A stretch of 64,000 nucleotides of DNA from contig CAYJOD010000023.1 of NCBI GenBank assembly GCA_964371655.1, positions 18,335 to 82,334 on the forward strand, given 5' to 3'. A program made the translations under genes and the position numbers. Below the pieces are notes generated by a model. The model ran no database searches and had not been told where the DNA came from. It was given only the letters and a program-made list of their open reading frames with translations. Of this stretch, positions 32,506 through 40,546 are shown piece after piece; the stretch's first letter is position 1; each line of letters opens with the position of its first letter. This stretch comes from CAZGSN01 sp964371655. GTDB lineage: Bacteria; Desulfobacterota; Binatia; HRBIN30.

Positions 32506-33514
32506 GGCTTCGTTTCGCCTTCCAGTTGTGGAGGACCTCATCCTTGAGCAATTCGGCGGGCGACTTACCGAGGCTCAGGTACCAGTCGCGCAATCGGCCT
32601 AAGCCGACGCGCAAGCTGGGCTTGGGTTTGAAGCCCAACAGCTTTCGCGCCTTGGTGGTGTCCGCATAGAGCCGCGAGACATCGCCGGGGCGCCGGGTGT
32701 CGTACGTGACCTTTGCATCCGGTTTGTTCAGCACGGACTTAACCTGGTCCACCAACTCATTGATGCTGATTTCGGAGCCGCTGCCGATGTTGATCGTTTG
32801 GCCGACCGCGTTGTCGGCGAGTCCCGCCATGATGATGCCGCGCGCGGTGTCGGTCACATAAGTAAAATCGCGTGTTTGGGTGCCGTCGCCGAACACGACC
32901 ATCGGTTTACCCGCCATGCAGCGCAGCAGGAACTTCGGGATCACCTCGCCGCAGTCGCCTTCGTGGTGGCATCGCGGGCCGTAGGTGTTGAAGGGGCGCA
33001 CCACAACCGTCGGGTAGTCGTAGGTGCGGTGGAAAGCGCGCGTGTAGCATTCGCCCGCCAGTTTCGAGGCGCCGTACACGGTCATCGGAAAGGGAGGGTG
33101 CTCCTCCGTCATGGGAACGCGCAATGCCGCGCCATAGATCTCGGAGCTCGACACATAGACAAACCGCTGCACACCCCTGGCGCGCGCCGTCATCAGCAGC
33201 CTGAGCGCCGCCGTGGCGTTAACCTCGTGATTCTCGTAGGGCGAGTGAATCGAGTGGCGCACACCAAGGCAGGCGAGGTGAAACACGACGTCCACACCGT
33301 TGAGGAGGCGCGCCATCGTCTTCTCGCTGCGAATGTCCGTGGTTGCGAGTCGGCAGGTCTTGCCGAGTACGGGCTCGATGTTGGCGCGCTTGCCATTGAC
33401 CAGATTGTCGACAACGACGACAGAGGCTTGATGCTGGCAGAGCTGGCGCACTAGCTCCGACCCGATAAAGCCCGCGCCGCCGGTGACGAGGACCTTCTTG
33501 TTGTGCAGGTTCAT
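32495..33514 (-). CDS. NAD-dependent nucleotide-sugar epimerase/dehydratase (extended SDR)
   Basis: 339 residues. VLVTGGAGFIGSELV binds NAD, YVSSSEIYG holds the catalytic serine, and YGASKLAGECYTRAF carries the YxxxK motif. VVVRPFNTYGPR and INIGSGSEISINELV are typical of the UDP-glucose 4-epimerase/dTDP-glucose dehydratase group. It likely epimerizes or dehydrates a UDP- or dTDP-sugar feeding the aminotransferase next to it. The next gene upstream is an oxidoreductase on the same strand after a 217-bp gap, so a separate promoter may lie in that gap. Confidence 0.85.
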   Translation of the reverse strand: MNLHNKKVLVTGGAGFIGSELVRQLCQHQASVVVVDNLVNGKRANIEPVLGKTCRLATTDIRSEKTMARLLNGVDVVFHLACLGVRHSIHSPYENHEVNATAALRLLMTARARGVQRFVYVSSSEIYGAALRVPMTEEHPPFPMTVYGASKLAGECYTRAFHRTYDYPTVVVRPFNTYGPRCHHEGDCGEVIPKFLLRCMAGKPMVVFGDGTQTRDFTYVTDTARGIIMAGLADNAVGQTINIGSGSEISINELVDQVKSVLNKPDAKVTYDTRRPGDVSRLYADTTKARKLLGFKPKPSLRVGLGRLRDWYLSLGKSPAELLKDEVLHNWKAKRSHAG

Positions 33515-33731
33515 TTCTTCCCTTCCACGTTACGCACAATCCCGGCGCTACCCCAACGTCTCGGGAATTACACAAACACCCAAGTATACCAAGGGCAAGA
33601 GGCTCAGGGTGTGGGAGATCCCACGAATCACCGCTCCCTGACGGTCGCGGCTCAGGTCGAGATCCGCAGGTAAGAGCCGCGCGCGTAAGCAAGCGGTCAA
33701 CGGGTGAGTGCTTCCGCGGACGCGGCGACCC

Positions 33732-34766
33732 TCAAGCCCCCACGCCTTCTGGACTGGCGTCGATCAGGACACGGTTCCCACCGTGAGACAGTGAACGCTG
33801 CGCGGCGGCCAGAATGCGCACGATGCGCAATCCCTGGACACCCCCCGAGACGGGCTTCACGCCTTGTTCGATGCAGTCGGCCCAGTGTTCCACCAGATTG
33901 AACAAGGGCTCGGTCGCATCCAGCCGCGGCGAAACCACATCACCGGAACGATACGAGATCAGAGTCTGGCGGATTCCCTCCGGATCGGCGTGTACGTCGA
34001 CGCCGCGGTCGTACACCTTGACGCGCTCCGAGAGGTCGAGGTCGTTGTAGAGGATGCTGCGCTGGCTGCCCCCGATCAAGAAATGGCGAACTTTCACCGG
34101 CGACAGCCAGTTCACGTGCAACGAGGCCAGGACATCGTCATCGTAGTGGAGGTGCAGGTAAGCGACGTCCTCGCCGCCGTTGGCCGTATGACTGGCGCCG
34201 ACAGCGGAGACACTGCGTGGCGGTTTGTCGAGGAGATAGTCCATGATCGAAAGGTCGTGTGGGGCCAGATCCCACAGGACGTTGATATCGTGCTGGAACA
34301 AGCCGAGGTTGATGCGCACCGAATCGATGAACAGGATGTCGCCGATCTCGCCGTCGCGAATCAGCTGCGCGATCTTCTGCACCGCTGGACTGTAGAGGAA
34401 GACGTGGTCGACCAGCAGCACGCGCTGCCGTTGTTTGGCCAATGCCACCAGCTCCTCGGCCTGCGCGACGCTGGCCGCCAGCGGCTTTTCGACCAGGACG
34501 TGCTTGCCCTTTTCCAACGCCTGCCGGGCGAGCCCATAGTGTGTGGGAACTGGCGTGGCGATCGCTACGGCGTCGAGTGTCGGATCATCGAGGAGCTCGG
34601 CAACATCGGCGGTGCATTTCGAAGCCGGATACTGTTGACCGATGGCGGCCAGCCGCGTCGGGTTTGCATCGCACAGCCACGCCAGGCGGCTGCGCGGTGA
34701 GGCGGTCACATTGCGAAGCAAGTTCGGCCCCCAATACCCCAGCCCGACGACGCCGACGGTGATCAA
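33732..34766 (-). CDS. Gfo/Idh/MocA-family NAD(P)-dependent oxidoreductase
   Basis: 344 residues. N-terminal Rossmann motif VGVVGLGYWGPNLLRN, then the EKP signature VLVEKPLAASVAQAEEL and the later ILWDLAPHDLSIMDYL histidine region that is typical for sugar-nucleotide members such as WlbA. It would oxidise C3 of a UDP-sugar (or similar) to the ketone used by a DegT aminotransferase. It heads the minus-strand amino-sugar cluster. Upstream at 34903-35075 lies a miniature mobile element, between this gene and the divergent membrane protein gene. Confidence 0.86.
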   Translation of the reverse strand: MITVGVVGLGYWGPNLLRNVTASPRSRLAWLCDANPTRLAAIGQQYPASKCTADVAELLDDPTLDAVAIATPVPTHYGLARQALEKGKHVLVEKPLAASVAQAEELVALAKQRQRVLLVDHVFLYSPAVQKIAQLIRDGEIGDILFIDSVRINLGLFQHDINVLWDLAPHDLSIMDYLLDKPPRSVSAVGASHTANGGEDVAYLHLHYDDDVLASLHVNWLSPVKVRHFLIGGSQRSILYNDLDLSERVKVYDRGVDVHADPEGIRQTLISYRSGDVVSPRLDATEPLFNLVEHWADCIEQGVKPVSGGVQGLRIVRILAAAQRSLSHGGNRVLIDASPEGVGA

Positions 34767-34902
34767 TTCTGTATCCTCATTTGGCGCGCTGTTATCGCTG
34801 GATGATCACAGACCTGTCAACTCGTTCCGCTCTCGGTGGCAGCGCCACGGCAAAGTCGGCGACAGGGACCTTCACATCGGGATCAAGGGCGCGGCGCAGA
34901 AC

Positions 34903-35075
34903 GGCTTTGCACAAGCAGTCGTCGTGGGCGCTTTGGAGTGCGGGAGCTTGCTCCCGCTTTTCTGTCACCCCCACGGCTCACGGCGCCGAATCGGACAAAG
35001 CGGTGGCAAGCCACCGCACTCCACAACTTATCGTGTCCACAGATCGTCCCACGGCAAGAATTCATGTGCAACGCC
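34903..35075. mobile_element. Miniature inverted-repeat element, family 1, copy 2
   Basis: A 173-bp element that aligns along most of its length with 2908-3078, for example GTGGGCGCTTTGGAGTGCGG, GCGGGAGCTTGCTCCCGC and GGTGGCAAGCCACCGCACTC. The ends are GGCTTTGCACA and TGTGCAACGCC (one mismatch). I see no target duplication, so it is probably older than copy 1. It occupies the promoter region between the divergent oxidoreductase and membrane protein genes. Just left, GCCACGGCAAAGTC at about 34847 resembles the family-2 end and may be a relic. Confidence 0.8.
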
Positions 35076-35280
35076 GTCCTGCGCCTACATTTCAGAAGAG
35101 CTCGCGAACGCGGGCTGTAGGTGCAGGACTTCAGCCTGCGCCGGCGGTTGCCTTTGGCGTGGCCCTGCTCGCGCTGGCCGCGTCGCGGCCGAGCTCTCGC
35201 GCCGCTGCGCCAACAGGCGCCGACCGGAAAACGGGAGTTCACTCTTGACCCCACTCCCAGAGCCAGCTTACTCAGCGCGG

Positions 35281-36678
35281 ATGGCTCGGCTTCTCCGCCT
35301 GGGCGACATGCTGGTTGGCCTCACCGCTGTCTTCCTCGTGCTGCTCTTGTGGGCTTGGGGTGTGACCCATTGGCAGGCACGTGACTACGGCGCCGGCTTT
35401 TGGGCGTGGAGCTGCTCCCTCATCCTGTTGTGGGCGGTTTGCCATGCCGCCACCCATTACGGCCGCTGGCCGCGATTCCTCATCGTGGTCTGGCTGCTCT
35501 TGAGTTGGCTGCGGATCTACCGTGTCGTCGATATTCCAGCCGACTCCGGACACCCGATGACGAGCGAGACATCGGGACCGGTTCTGGCGCTCTGGATCAT
35601 GCAGATGATCGACGACCACACCTACGCGAATATCTTCACCACGGATTGGGGTGTGTACATCGCGCCGAATTGGATCGCCTCGAAGCTGGTTCCCAATGTG
35701 ATTGAAGCCTGCCGCTACACGGCGACGATTTGGGGAGCGCTGTCCATAGGCGCGACCGGTCTGTTGGCATGGCAACTCGGCGGCGGACCGATCGCTCTGG
35801 TCTCCATGCTGCTGATTGGGGTGAGTTGGTGGCACAACGGCATCGGGCGGATCCTTCCGGTCCTTTCGGCGCCGTTCGGAGTGGCGCTGGCGTGGTGGGC
35901 CTTGATCCGGTCCATCGATCGTCGCAGCGTCACCGATGCCATCCTCGCCGGCATCATCGCCGGCCTGGCGCTGCGTCTGTACGCTTCGGTGCGGATTCTC
36001 CTCGTGGCCATCCCCGTGTGGTGGATCTGGCACGCGTGGGTGACGCGCGGCTTCTTGCGTCGAACTTGGTGGTGCGCCGGCCTCGCGGTGGTGGTCACGA
36101 TCATGACCATGTGGCCGGCGATCCAGACGCTCGGCGCCTACTACTTTGAGCGCGAGCGTGTGATCATGGTCGACGGTGCCGAGGTGAAGGGACTTCTCTT
36201 CAGCGATCCGGTCGCGCACATTGGACGCCAGCTGCGCGTCTTCACCGGCGGCGCCGACTTCTTGGTCAACTCGCCGACCGCAAGTCCGCTGTTCACTCCG
36301 ACCGAGATCGCTCTCATCTTTCTGGGCCTTGTCGTAGCTGCGACGCGTTGGCGCGATCCGCGCGCGACGGTCGGCGCTTTTTGGATGGTGCTGACCTTCG
36401 CTACCGTTGCCATCTCGTCGGTCCCCGACGCTAGCCGCCGCCTCGCTGTGGCCTTTCCCGCGTTCGGCATTCTCGGAGCAACCGGGCTGCTGTGGTCGCT
36501 GCAGTGGGCGAAGGTGATCAAGTCAACGGTGATCCGCTACTCAGTCGTCGGCGTGCTGCTGGCGGCGCTGACGGCGGCTGACCTGCAGTGGAACTGGGCC
36601 TACTTCAACAAGTTCCGGGCGGAGATGATTCGCGGCGCGGGCAGGCCAGAGGGTCCGATACCGAAGCCTCTCCAATAA
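35281..36678 (+). CDS. Polytopic membrane protein, glycosyltransferase-like
   Basis: 465 residues from ATG 35281; the frame is open further upstream but that stretch runs through repeat DNA. About 10 hydrophobic helices. It has a polar periplasmic loop with TSETSGPVLALWIMQMIDDH and TYANIFTTDWGVYIAPNWI after the third or fourth helix, and charged segments between later helices. General shape matches GT-C-like or O-antigen-related proteins, but no clear catalytic motif is visible. It may assemble or export the glycan made by the neighbouring cluster, though it is on the opposite strand. Confidence 0.6.
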   Translation: MARLLRLGDMLVGLTAVFLVLLLWAWGVTHWQARDYGAGFWAWSCSLILLWAVCHAATHYGRWPRFLIVVWLLLSWLRIYRVVDIPADSGHPMTSETSGPVLALWIMQMIDDHTYANIFTTDWGVYIAPNWIASKLVPNVIEACRYTATIWGALSIGATGLLAWQLGGGPIALVSMLLIGVSWWHNGIGRILPVLSAPFGVALAWWALIRSIDRRSVTDAILAGIIAGLALRLYASVRILLVAIPVWWIWHAWVTRGFLRRTWWCAGLAVVVTIMTMWPAIQTLGAYYFERERVIMVDGAEVKGLLFSDPVAHIGRQLRVFTGGADFLVNSPTASPLFTPTEIALIFLGLVVAATRWRDPRATVGAFWMVLTFATVAISSVPDASRRLAVAFPAFGILGATGLLWSLQWAKVIKSTVIRYSVVGVLLAALTAADLQWNWAYFNKFRAEMIRGAGRPEGPIPKPLQ

Positions 36679-36752
36679 CGGCCGACCCGGGTGCCCCGCA
36701 TCTTTCGCTTGTGAGCAGAGCCCACGGCGGACCCAAATGTGTCATCGAGCGC

Positions 36753-36781
36753 TTGACACAGTTCTGGGTGATCGATAGTCA
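36753..36781 (+). promoter_or_regulatory. Candidate promoter of the TetR operon
   Basis: A consensus -35 box TTGACA at 36753-36758 is followed 17 bases later by the poor -10 candidate TAGTCA at 36776-36781. This poor -10 overlaps the left arm of the palindrome at 36779-36799, which would suit repression by the downstream TetR protein. Confidence 0.45.
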
Positions 36782-36799
36782 CTGACTGTCAGTCAGTGA
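36779..36799. promoter_or_regulatory. Perfect 21-bp palindrome, probable TetR-family operator
   Basis: The arms TCACTGACTG and CAGTCAGTGA face each other across one central T. The site ends 12 bp before the start of the TetR gene, the usual place and form for a TetR autoregulatory operator. ACTGACTGTCAGTCAG also contains nested repeats of the TCAGT unit. Confidence 0.75.
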
Positions 36800-36811
36800 A
36801 ACCAAACTGTC

Positions 36812-37462
36812 GTGAAAGCAGCGAACCCGAGACGTGAGAAGAAGCAGGTCACCCGGCAGGCGGTGAAGGAGGCGGCGCTCGCGTGCTTCGCAAAGAGCGG
36901 CTGGGAGAAAACATCCGTCGGTAGCATCGCGCGCGCGGCCGGCGTCGCGCACGGGACGTTCTATGTGCACTTCCCAACCAAGGAAGTGCTAGCCGACGAG
37001 CTCCTGGCGGACTTCAACGCCGGACTGGAAAAGCGCCTGCGTCCGGTCTGGGAGGAGACGAGCGGTGGCTCGATCGAGGCGCGCGTGCGGCGGACCGCCG
37101 CAGCTTTCCTCGATCATTGGCAGGCGGAGCGTGGTTTTGTGCGTGCCTACGCGCAGCGGCTCGGTGGGGCGCTGCGGATCGAGGCCCTGCGCGACGGCAT
37201 CAACCCGCCGGCGACACGGCTGGTGACGGCGCTCCTCGATGGGCTCGCGGGCGCGGGCACAGGCTGCGCAGCACGGACCAATCTAGTGGCCCAGGGTCTC
37301 CTCGCGATGTGGCTGCGCATCGGCCTGCAGATCCTATTCGGGCCCAAGGTTGGTCGTGACGAGGCTGTAGACACGCTGACGAAGATGACCCTCGGAGCCG
37401 TGACCGCAGTCACGGCATCGCCGAGTCGGGTGCGCCCGCGCCGCCGGGTGAAATCCAAATGA
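36812..37462 (+). CDS. TetR/AcrR-family transcriptional regulator
   Basis: 216 residues. The N-terminal DNA-binding domain shows the TetR helix-turn-helix: TRQAVKEAALACFAKSGWEK then TSVGSIARAAGVAHGTFYVH and FPTKEVLADELL. The C-terminal ligand domain is all helical and ends in a basic tail. The gene overlaps the radical SAM gene by ATGA (37459-37462), so it is the first gene of a three-gene operon and probably controls it through the palindrome at 36779-36799. The start codon is the GTG at 36812; no strong ribosome-binding site is seen, which is consistent with low expression. Confidence 0.88.
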   Translation: MKAANPRREKKQVTRQAVKEAALACFAKSGWEKTSVGSIARAAGVAHGTFYVHFPTKEVLADELLADFNAGLEKRLRPVWEETSGGSIEARVRRTAAAFLDHWQAERGFVRAYAQRLGGALRIEALRDGINPPATRLVTALLDGLAGAGTGCAARTNLVAQGLLAMWLRIGLQILFGPKVGRDEAVDTLTKMTLGAVTAVTASPSRVRPRRRVKSK

Positions 37463-38751
37463 CCGCTCTGCGAGAGGAGCGCATCCCCAGGCATCGGGAG
37501 ACGGCTGCGGAGTACTGCGCCGACGCGCCGCGACCGCTGCCGGAGTTTCATCTCTACCAGGCGCGCGCCGGCCATCCCGACTGGCCACGGCTTGCCGGCG
37601 AGGCCCGGGAGCTCGCAGCCGCGATCCTTCCCAAGCTCGAAGCTCCCGTCGCCGCGTGGCGGCGGCGTGCGGCCGCGTATCGGACCGCGGCGCAGAACTT
37701 CATCGAGAACCGGCGCCGGGCACGCGCCGGTCGCGAGGATCTTCTGCCGCTTTACTTCATCTGGACCATGCTGCGGGCGTGCAATTTTCGCTGTACGTAC
37801 TGCGACGATCACCAAGGGCGGAAGTACCCCGACCTGCCGACGAAGGGCGCGCTCGACACCGCGGCGGGCCGGCACCTGCTCGAGGTCATGCGCACGCGCA
37901 CGCCCTCGATTTACTTCGCCGGTGGCGAGCCCACGGCGCGCAACGACCTGCCCGAGCTGACCCGGGCGGCGCGCGACTTGCGCTATTTCCCCATTCTCAT
38001 CAATACCAACGGGAGTCTGGTGGCGCGCCAGCTGACGCGCCCGGAGTGGCGCACCTGGCTTGCCGATACCGATGTCGTCATCGTCTCTCTCGATGGGCTC
38101 GACCTGGCGCGCCTGGGTCGCCTCTGGGTCACCGACGCGCCGCACACCGTCGTGCGCAACCTGCTCCTCCTGCGCGAGCTCGCTGCGCCCATGCGCTTCA
38201 AGCTCATGGTGAACTGCGTCCTCGAACCGGGGCAGCTCAACGAGGCGGAGGCGGTTCTCGACGTCGCCAACGACCTCGGAATCTGGTTCGCGCCGGTGCC
38301 GATGAATGCCGGGCCGCGGATCGTCGGCGGGCTGCACGGCGACCCGGCCTATGCGGCGCTCACGCGCAAGATCCTCGCCCGCAAGCGTGAGGGGCATCGC
38401 ATCGTCGGCTCGGAGCGCCTGAACACGCGCCTGCTCGAATCGGCGCCGCTCGAGTGTCGCAACACCCTCAAACCGCACGTCGACTTCGACGGCAGGCTCG
38501 CGTGGCCGTGCAAGGCGTCGGTGAACGTCGCTCCTGCACGCATCGACGTGTTAGGCTTCGACGACGTCGATGCGCTCTTCGCTCATGCGCGGACGCTGAT
38601 CGAGCCGAGGCAGTTTCACGGTCCGGCCGCGAACCAGTGCGGTGCCGAATGCAATTGGGCGCAGAACTACACCACCGATGCCTACGCCCACGGCCTCCTC
38701 AACCCGTGGAGCCTGGCCGGCGAAGTCCTCGAGCTGGTGCGGTCGCGGTGA
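37459..38751 (+). CDS. Radical SAM enzyme with extra C-terminal cysteines
   Basis: 430 residues. An N-terminal helical extension of about 100 residues precedes the cluster motif CNFRCTYC (C108, C112, C115), followed by the family features IYFAGGEPTARNDLPEL (the GGE SAM site) and LINTNGSL. After the core, four cysteines C333, C351, C394 and C398 (ECRN, WPCKA, NQCGAEC) suggest a SPASM/twitch-like auxiliary cluster. Enzymes of this kind modify peptides or small metabolites by radical chemistry. Start ATG overlaps the TetR stop; its own stop overlaps the GTG of the next gene. No precursor peptide gene is visible, so the substrate is unknown. Its TetR control suggests a ligand-induced pathway. Confidence 0.8.
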   Translation: MTALREERIPRHRETAAEYCADAPRPLPEFHLYQARAGHPDWPRLAGEARELAAAILPKLEAPVAAWRRRAAAYRTAAQNFIENRRRARAGREDLLPLYFIWTMLRACNFRCTYCDDHQGRKYPDLPTKGALDTAAGRHLLEVMRTRTPSIYFAGGEPTARNDLPELTRAARDLRYFPILINTNGSLVARQLTRPEWRTWLADTDVVIVSLDGLDLARLGRLWVTDAPHTVVRNLLLLRELAAPMRFKLMVNCVLEPGQLNEAEAVLDVANDLGIWFAPVPMNAGPRIVGGLHGDPAYAALTRKILARKREGHRIVGSERLNTRLLESAPLECRNTLKPHVDFDGRLAWPCKASVNVAPARIDVLGFDDVDALFAHARTLIEPRQFHGPAANQCGAECNWAQNYTTDAYAHGLLNPWSLAGEVLELVRSR

Positions 38752-39566
38752 AGGCCGCGCGGGCAACGACCGCCGCGGAGCTCGCCGTCGACGCTGCGGC
38801 GATCGCGATTGTCAGCGTTGCAATCTGTGTCGTGGCGCACGACCTCACGACGATGACCGTTCTCGTCCCGGTTGTGTGGGTCGGGCGCACCTGGGCCTGG
38901 GCACGAGTCAGGCCGGCCGGTGCACACAGCCTTGTCGCCGAGCTCGCCTTTGCGGCGATCGGTACGGTCGTCGGCGGCTTCAATGATTGGAGCTCGGTCG
39001 ACGTCTACCACATCTACGACTACGGCGTTCCCACCGATCTGCCCGGTGTTTCGAGCCTGCCAGTTTGGATGCTCCTCTATTGGGGCCTCATCCTGCGCTT
39101 TCTCGCCACACTGGCTCTCTTCGAGGGGTCCGGAGCCGATCCAGTTCCACGCAACATCGTACGTCTCGGGCGCTATGCGTCGACACGTTCGTGCGTGAAG
39201 ATCGGTGTACAGCTCGTCCTCGTCGTGGCGACGCGGCAAGCCATCTACCGCACCTATCTCGACCCCGTTCTCTCATGGCTCCCGTTCGTTGCGGCCACGG
39301 CCATTCACTTCGCGCTCTTCGGCTGGGATCACCGCGATCGATGGTTGGTGGTGCTGGCGCTTGCGGTCGGGCCGCTCGTGGAGATCGCTTACATCCAGGT
39401 TGGCGGCCTGCATCGCTACCATCTCGGATGGCTTGGTGGGGTGCCGCTGTGGATCGCTCTCTGGTGGGCTGTTGCGGTCTTGATCTGGCGTGATCTTGCC
39501 CCGCGCCTGCTTGGCCTGATCGCTACGATTGTGGCGTCGGAGCGAGAACCGATCCCCGCACCTTGA
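38748..39566 (+). CDS. Seven-to-eight TM protein of unknown function, partner of the radical SAM enzyme
   Basis: 272 residues from GTG 38748, which overlaps the radical SAM stop (GTGA). About eight hydrophobic segments. A polar loop has VGGFNDWSSVDVYHIYDYGV with several acidic and tyrosine residues, and PGVSSLPVWMLLYWGLILRF follows. I know of no assigned family. The tight coupling to a radical SAM gene points to a membrane-embedded partner: an enzyme, a transporter of the product, or the substrate site itself. Its 3' end overlaps the convergent zincin-like gene by 44 bp. Confidence 0.7.
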   Translation: MKAARATTAAELAVDAAAIAIVSVAICVVAHDLTTMTVLVPVVWVGRTWAWARVRPAGAHSLVAELAFAAIGTVVGGFNDWSSVDVYHIYDYGVPTDLPGVSSLPVWMLLYWGLILRFLATLALFEGSGADPVPRNIVRLGRYASTRSCVKIGVQLVLVVATRQAIYRTYLDPVLSWLPFVAATAIHFALFGWDHRDRWLVVLALAVGPLVEIAYIQVGGLHRYHLGWLGGVPLWIALWWAVAVLIWRDLAPRLLGLIATIVASEREPIPAP

Positions 39567-40038
39567 CTGCAGCGGCGGCCGGAATCGCGCGGCTGTAGAG
39601 GGCGAACAGCAGAAGCGGCACCTCGAGGAAGACACCGAGGAAACTCAGGAAGAGAACGGCGCCGCGCGCGACGCGCGAGGCGAGTAGGGCGTCGGGTAGG
39701 TAGACGTAGAAAATGACTACGATCGCTGCGGTGGCGACGAAGCCGCCGAGCGACATGGTCACGAATTGCGCCAGCGAGTTCTGGCGCGAGTCGTAGCTGA
39801 AGATGAACGGGGAGCTCAGGTTGTGGTTGACCCGGAGCACGCTACCTGACGCGAAGGCCGCCAACAGGTGACCCCATTCATGCACAACGGCGCCGACCGC
39901 TCCAAGCATGACTCCGGCGACAAATCCGGTGAAGTCGGCGAGAAAGCCGCTACCCATCGAGTACGCGGCCGCCACCCGCCAAATCAGCAGGGCCGCTGCG
40001 ATGATCAATCCGTCTCTTGCCGCAAACTTTGCATACAT
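39523..40038 (-). CDS. Small membrane protein with HEWGH zinc motif, M50-like
   Basis: 171 residues from ATG 40038, with AAGGA ten bases upstream. About four TM helices. The zinc-binding motif is VVHEWGHLLAAF with H53, E54 and H57, on a TM helix as in site-2 proteases (M50). I do not find the second M50 motif (N/LDG with Asp) in the expected C-terminal helix; SFDSRQN-like residues follow in a loop. It is short for an S2P and may be a reduced or inactive relative. It is convergent with the radical SAM operon. Confidence 0.6.
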   Translation of the reverse strand: MYAKFAARDGLIIAAALLIWRVAAAYSMGSGFLADFTGFVAGVMLGAVGAVVHEWGHLLAAFASGSVLRVNHNLSSPFIFSYDSRQNSLAQFVTMSLGGFVATAAIVVIFYVYLPDALLASRVARGAVLFLSFLGVFLEVPLLLFALYSRAIPAAAAVKVRGSVLAPTPQS

Positions 40039-40140
40039 GATCGAGGCGTCCTTCTTGATTTGGTTGCATATCAGCTCTGTGGCCGGTGATGCGAGAACTC
40101 CGCTGCACTGGCATCGGCCGCAACCCAATGCGGCGCCGAT

Positions 40141-40496
40141 GTTTGCAAGCACTCCCTCTCCCGCACTACCCGCGGGAGAGGAGACTGTCGATGTTCTCGC
40201 GAACCTGCCCTTCGAGACGCCGCCCAAAGAGGGCGGCTCCTCAGGGCGAACGGAAGCTGGTTTGATTTCATTGAGCATTTGTCCGTTCGTGTTGAGGAGG
40301 CCCCTTCTTCTGGGGCCGTCTCGAAGCACGATTTCGAATCTATCGACAATCTCAGAGGGTGGGGGTGAGGGATCCTACTTTCTAAACGCTTGATTCGCAC
40401 GTCCGTCGCAGGGCTTCGGAGTGCGAGCTCATCCGATCTGACGGCCCTCACCCTAACCCTCTCCCGCGCCGGAAGTGGCGCGGACGAGGGGAGCTG
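40141..40496. repeat. Nested palindromic repeats filling the gap 40039-40546
   Basis: The outer pair is of the CCCTCACCC family: TTGCAAGCACTCCCTCTCCC at 40145 and CCCTCACCCTAACCCTCTCC at 40446 ending GGACGAGGGGAGC. Inside, 40209-40326 is a second element with inverted ends CTTCGAGACGCCGCC and GGGGCCGTCTCGAAG and inner arms GGGCGAACGGA / TCCGTTCGTG. A related element is at 60369-60518. No gene is supported in this interval. A transcript could form multi-branched hairpins. Confidence 0.75.
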
Positions 40497-40546
40497 GCCT
40501 TGAGGCTTCACTCGGGAATCTTTGCGCGGCGACAAGATCTTCAACG

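Noticed and set aside
34642..35280. Upstream extension of the membrane protein gene at 35281
   Set aside because: It passes antisense through the oxidoreductase start and a mobile element; no hydrophobic or conserved features are present.
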